A DNA stretch of 14,349 bases from NCBI GenBank assembly GCA_964636685.1, contig CAZWUK010000056.1, forward strand, positions 1 to 14,349. Direction: 5' to 3'. The DNA is from CAZWUK01 sp964636685 (GTDB lineage Bacteria > Bacillota > Clostridia > Christensenellales > CAG-138). The notes beneath the pieces were generated by a model. That model did not search any database. It saw only the letters and a list, made by a program, of their open reading frames with translations, and was not told the origin of the DNA. Every line of letters begins with the position of its first letter. Position 1 is the first letter of the stretch. This document shows, one piece after another, positions 13,196-14,349 of this stretch. A program made the translations under genes and the position numbers.

Positions 13196-13234
13196 TTGCG
13201 AAAAGGACGGTGATATCAATTGCGAAAAGGGACG
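13196..13234 (+). repeat. Direct repeat across the start of the surface-protein gene
   Basis: TTGCGAAAAGGACG (13196-13209) recurs as TTGCGAAAAGGGACG (13220-13234), a copy with one extra G, offset by 24 bases (eight codons). The second copy holds the TTG start codon of the gene; the first supplies a matching in-frame TTG that is closed by a TGA stop at 13211. Confidence 0.7.
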
Positions 13235-14182
13235 TTGGTTTTGGCGTTCATGGCGTTGTTGCTTTGCTTTCCATCATCGGGCTTTGCAGAAGGGAAAAAG
13301 AGCGACATTCAAGTTGGCAGCACACTGGTTACCGAGGATAACTGCCGCGATGTGCTTGGGGACGGCACGGTTTCCTACGACTTTGACACCGCAGTTCTGA
13401 CGCTGAATCACGCTGATTTGACGGAATCCATACAAAGCGATGTTCCGCATGACCGCCAGTGCATATTCGCGGACAATGCTGACCTGACCATACTGCTCAT
13501 TGGCGAAAACCGTATCGCCTGCACCGATCCGGAGGAACTTGCAGGAACATATGCCGTGTGGATTGAGACTCATGGCACGCTGACGATCCGCGCTGAAAGC
13601 GGCGGAAGTTTGAATTTGATAAATTGTGGGATCTGCGCACAAAAATTGACGTTAGAAAGCGGCGATATCAAAGCGGTCAATACCTCTGATATTCAGTATC
13701 CGTGGCGCTTTATCTACACCAATTTGTATGTGACGGGCGGATCGTTTGAAGGCTTTGCGCAATTGGGCGGCGATGCTTTTGGCCTTATGGAAAACACATC
13801 TGTGGATTTCCCTGTCGGCACGCTGTTTTTTGAGGGAGAGGAGTCGCCGGGAACGCAGGTGGAAACGCTTACCGATACGGAACCTCGGGAAGGCGAATTC
13901 TATTCCATGCCGTATGTTTGTTTTGTCTGTCCTAACGCCGTGACGCCTTTTCCAACGGCTGCACCGCCTGTCACGCCCGAGCCAAGTTCCGCATTAACGT
14001 CTTCTGCGCCCACGGAAAGCATGTTCCCCGCAGGCACGCCCGCCCCCGCCATTACGGAAACATTCCCGCAGGCGGACGGCGGACAAGCGCCCGTTTTACT
14101 TCTGTTGACGATCGCTTTGGCCGTATCCATTCTTCTCAATATCATACTCATAGCACTGTTGGTTCATAAACGTAAGCGCTGA
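13220..14182 (+). CDS. Secreted, membrane-anchored surface protein with a carbohydrate-binding-like domain
   Basis: The 320-residue protein has a signal peptide (residues 1 to about 23, cleavage after a G-F-A site). It continues into VGSTLVTEDNCRDVLGDGTVSYDFDTAVLTLNHA, a motif shared by many clostridial cell-surface proteins that adopt parallel beta-structures and are often annotated carbohydrate-binding. Short repeating beta strands run to about residue 225. A Pro/Thr/Ser-rich linker follows (about 235-285), then a membrane segment (about 290-313) and a basic KRKR end, giving an extracellular domain held at the membrane. The TTG start has GGTGAT five bases upstream, an excellent match to the ribosome. 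An ATG eleven codons earlier (13187) is in frame but is cut off by TGA at 13211. The ligand is unknown. Confidence 0.82.
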   Translation: MRKGTLVLAFMALLLCFPSSGFAEGKKSDIQVGSTLVTEDNCRDVLGDGTVSYDFDTAVLTLNHADLTESIQSDVPHDRQCIFADNADLTILLIGENRIACTDPEELAGTYAVWIETHGTLTIRAESGGSLNLINCGICAQKLTLESGDIKAVNTSDIQYPWRFIYTNLYVTGGSFEGFAQLGGDAFGLMENTSVDFPVGTLFFEGEESPGTQVETLTDTEPREGEFYSMPYVCFVCPNAVTPFPTAAPPVTPEPSSALTSSAPTESMFPAGTPAPAITETFPQADGGQAPVLLLLTIALAVSILLNIILIALLVHKRKR

Positions 14183-14296
14183 GCGTGGAACGACGGTCGC
14201 AGCTCAAACCTTCGGGTCTGAATCAAAGCGCAAACAAACGGAGCTTAACGATCGAAGCAAATACCTGCATCCATATTGTCAACACATGGCATTTAT

Positions 14297-14332
14297 AATA
14301 GCTTACAGGAATTGAACCTGTGAGCTATTTTT
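14297..14332 (+). terminator. Intrinsic terminator after the surface-protein gene
   Basis: AATAGCTTACAGG (14297-14309) pairs with CCTGTGAGCTATT (14317-14329) with one wobble, a seven-base loop and five T at the end. It lies 115 bases after the stop of the surface-protein gene. The intervening 14183-14296 holds no gene; I see only a small UUCG-loop hairpin near 14205-14220. Confidence 0.82.
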
Positions 14333-14349
14333 GTTATTCTATAGGTGTA

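Noticed and set aside
13211..13213. In-frame TGA read as selenocysteine
   Set aside because: It lies in a nonconserved leader before a good TTG start with its own ribosome binding site; nothing in the protein class needs selenocysteine there.
14205..14220. Small UUCG-tetraloop hairpin as a terminator or RNA gene
   Set aside because: Only three clean pairs around the loop, one mismatch outside them, and no T-tract; a proper terminator follows at 14297.
14276..14299. Apparent promoter TTGTCA ... TATAAT near the right edge
   Set aside because: The spacer is only 12 bases and the TATAAT overlaps the left arm of the terminator hairpin.
1..14349. CRISPR array, insertion sequence with terminal repeats, or rRNA
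   Set aside because: I looked for regularly spaced repeats, transposase genes other than the serine recombinase, and rRNA segments, and saw none.

Overview
The window looks like a chromosomal contig of a Clostridia-class Bacillota, probably an Oscillospiraceae/Ruminococcaceae-type anaerobe. This is inferred from moderately GC-rich coding DNA, strong GGAGG-type ribosome binding sites, a perfect Gram-positive (Bacillus-type) LexA box, a FloA/NfeD flotillin operon, an M3-family PepF and a Ser-rich 'carbohydrate-binding-like' surface protein. A run of exactly 100 N (7286-7385) marks an assembly gap of unknown true size.

Layout. (1) 1 to about 2159: right end of a mobile element. It carries a divergently transcribed unknown small gene and a large serine recombinase that reads toward the junction. 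(2) About 2160-2888: the C-terminal third of a ferrous-iron transporter FeoB with no start of its own, directly abutting the element. The simplest reading is that the element integrated into feoB; the 5' part of feoB would lie beyond the left edge of the window. (3) 3000-5104, minus strand: oligoendopeptidase F and a small acidic protein as a two-gene unit. (4) 5208-5532, minus strand: a small conserved-looking protein behind a textbook sigma-A promoter whose start region is covered by a perfect LexA operator, so it is very probably an SOS gene. (5) 5613-6545: an exported ComEC-like metallo-beta-lactamase-fold lipoprotein, apparently on a leaderless mRNA. (6) 6653-7420, minus strand: a PAP2-family membrane phosphatase interrupted by the assembly gap, divergent from (7) 7504-8403, a peptidoglycan-binding protein with a degenerate NlpC/P60-like tail that overlaps tail-to-tail with (8) tspO (8372-8848, minus strand). 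(9) 9023-12792: a five-gene operon of nfeD, a zinc-ribbon membrane protein, floA, a Pro/Gln-rich FloA-associated membrane protein and a PIG-V-like glycosyltransferase, with start/stop overlaps or short gaps. (10) tRNA-Leu(UAA) with its own promoter and terminator. (11) 13220-14182: a secreted, membrane-anchored surface protein with an odd duplicated start region, followed by a terminator.

How they fit together. The flotillin operon would organise membrane microdomains and couples FloA and NfeD to a lipid-linked-sugar-type glycosyltransferase. PAP2, TspO, the peptidoglycan-binding protein and the surface protein are envelope functions, so most of the chromosomal part concerns the cell envelope. 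The two most noteworthy observations are the feoB interruption, which is potentially reversible if the recombinase excises the element, and the LexA-controlled small protein.
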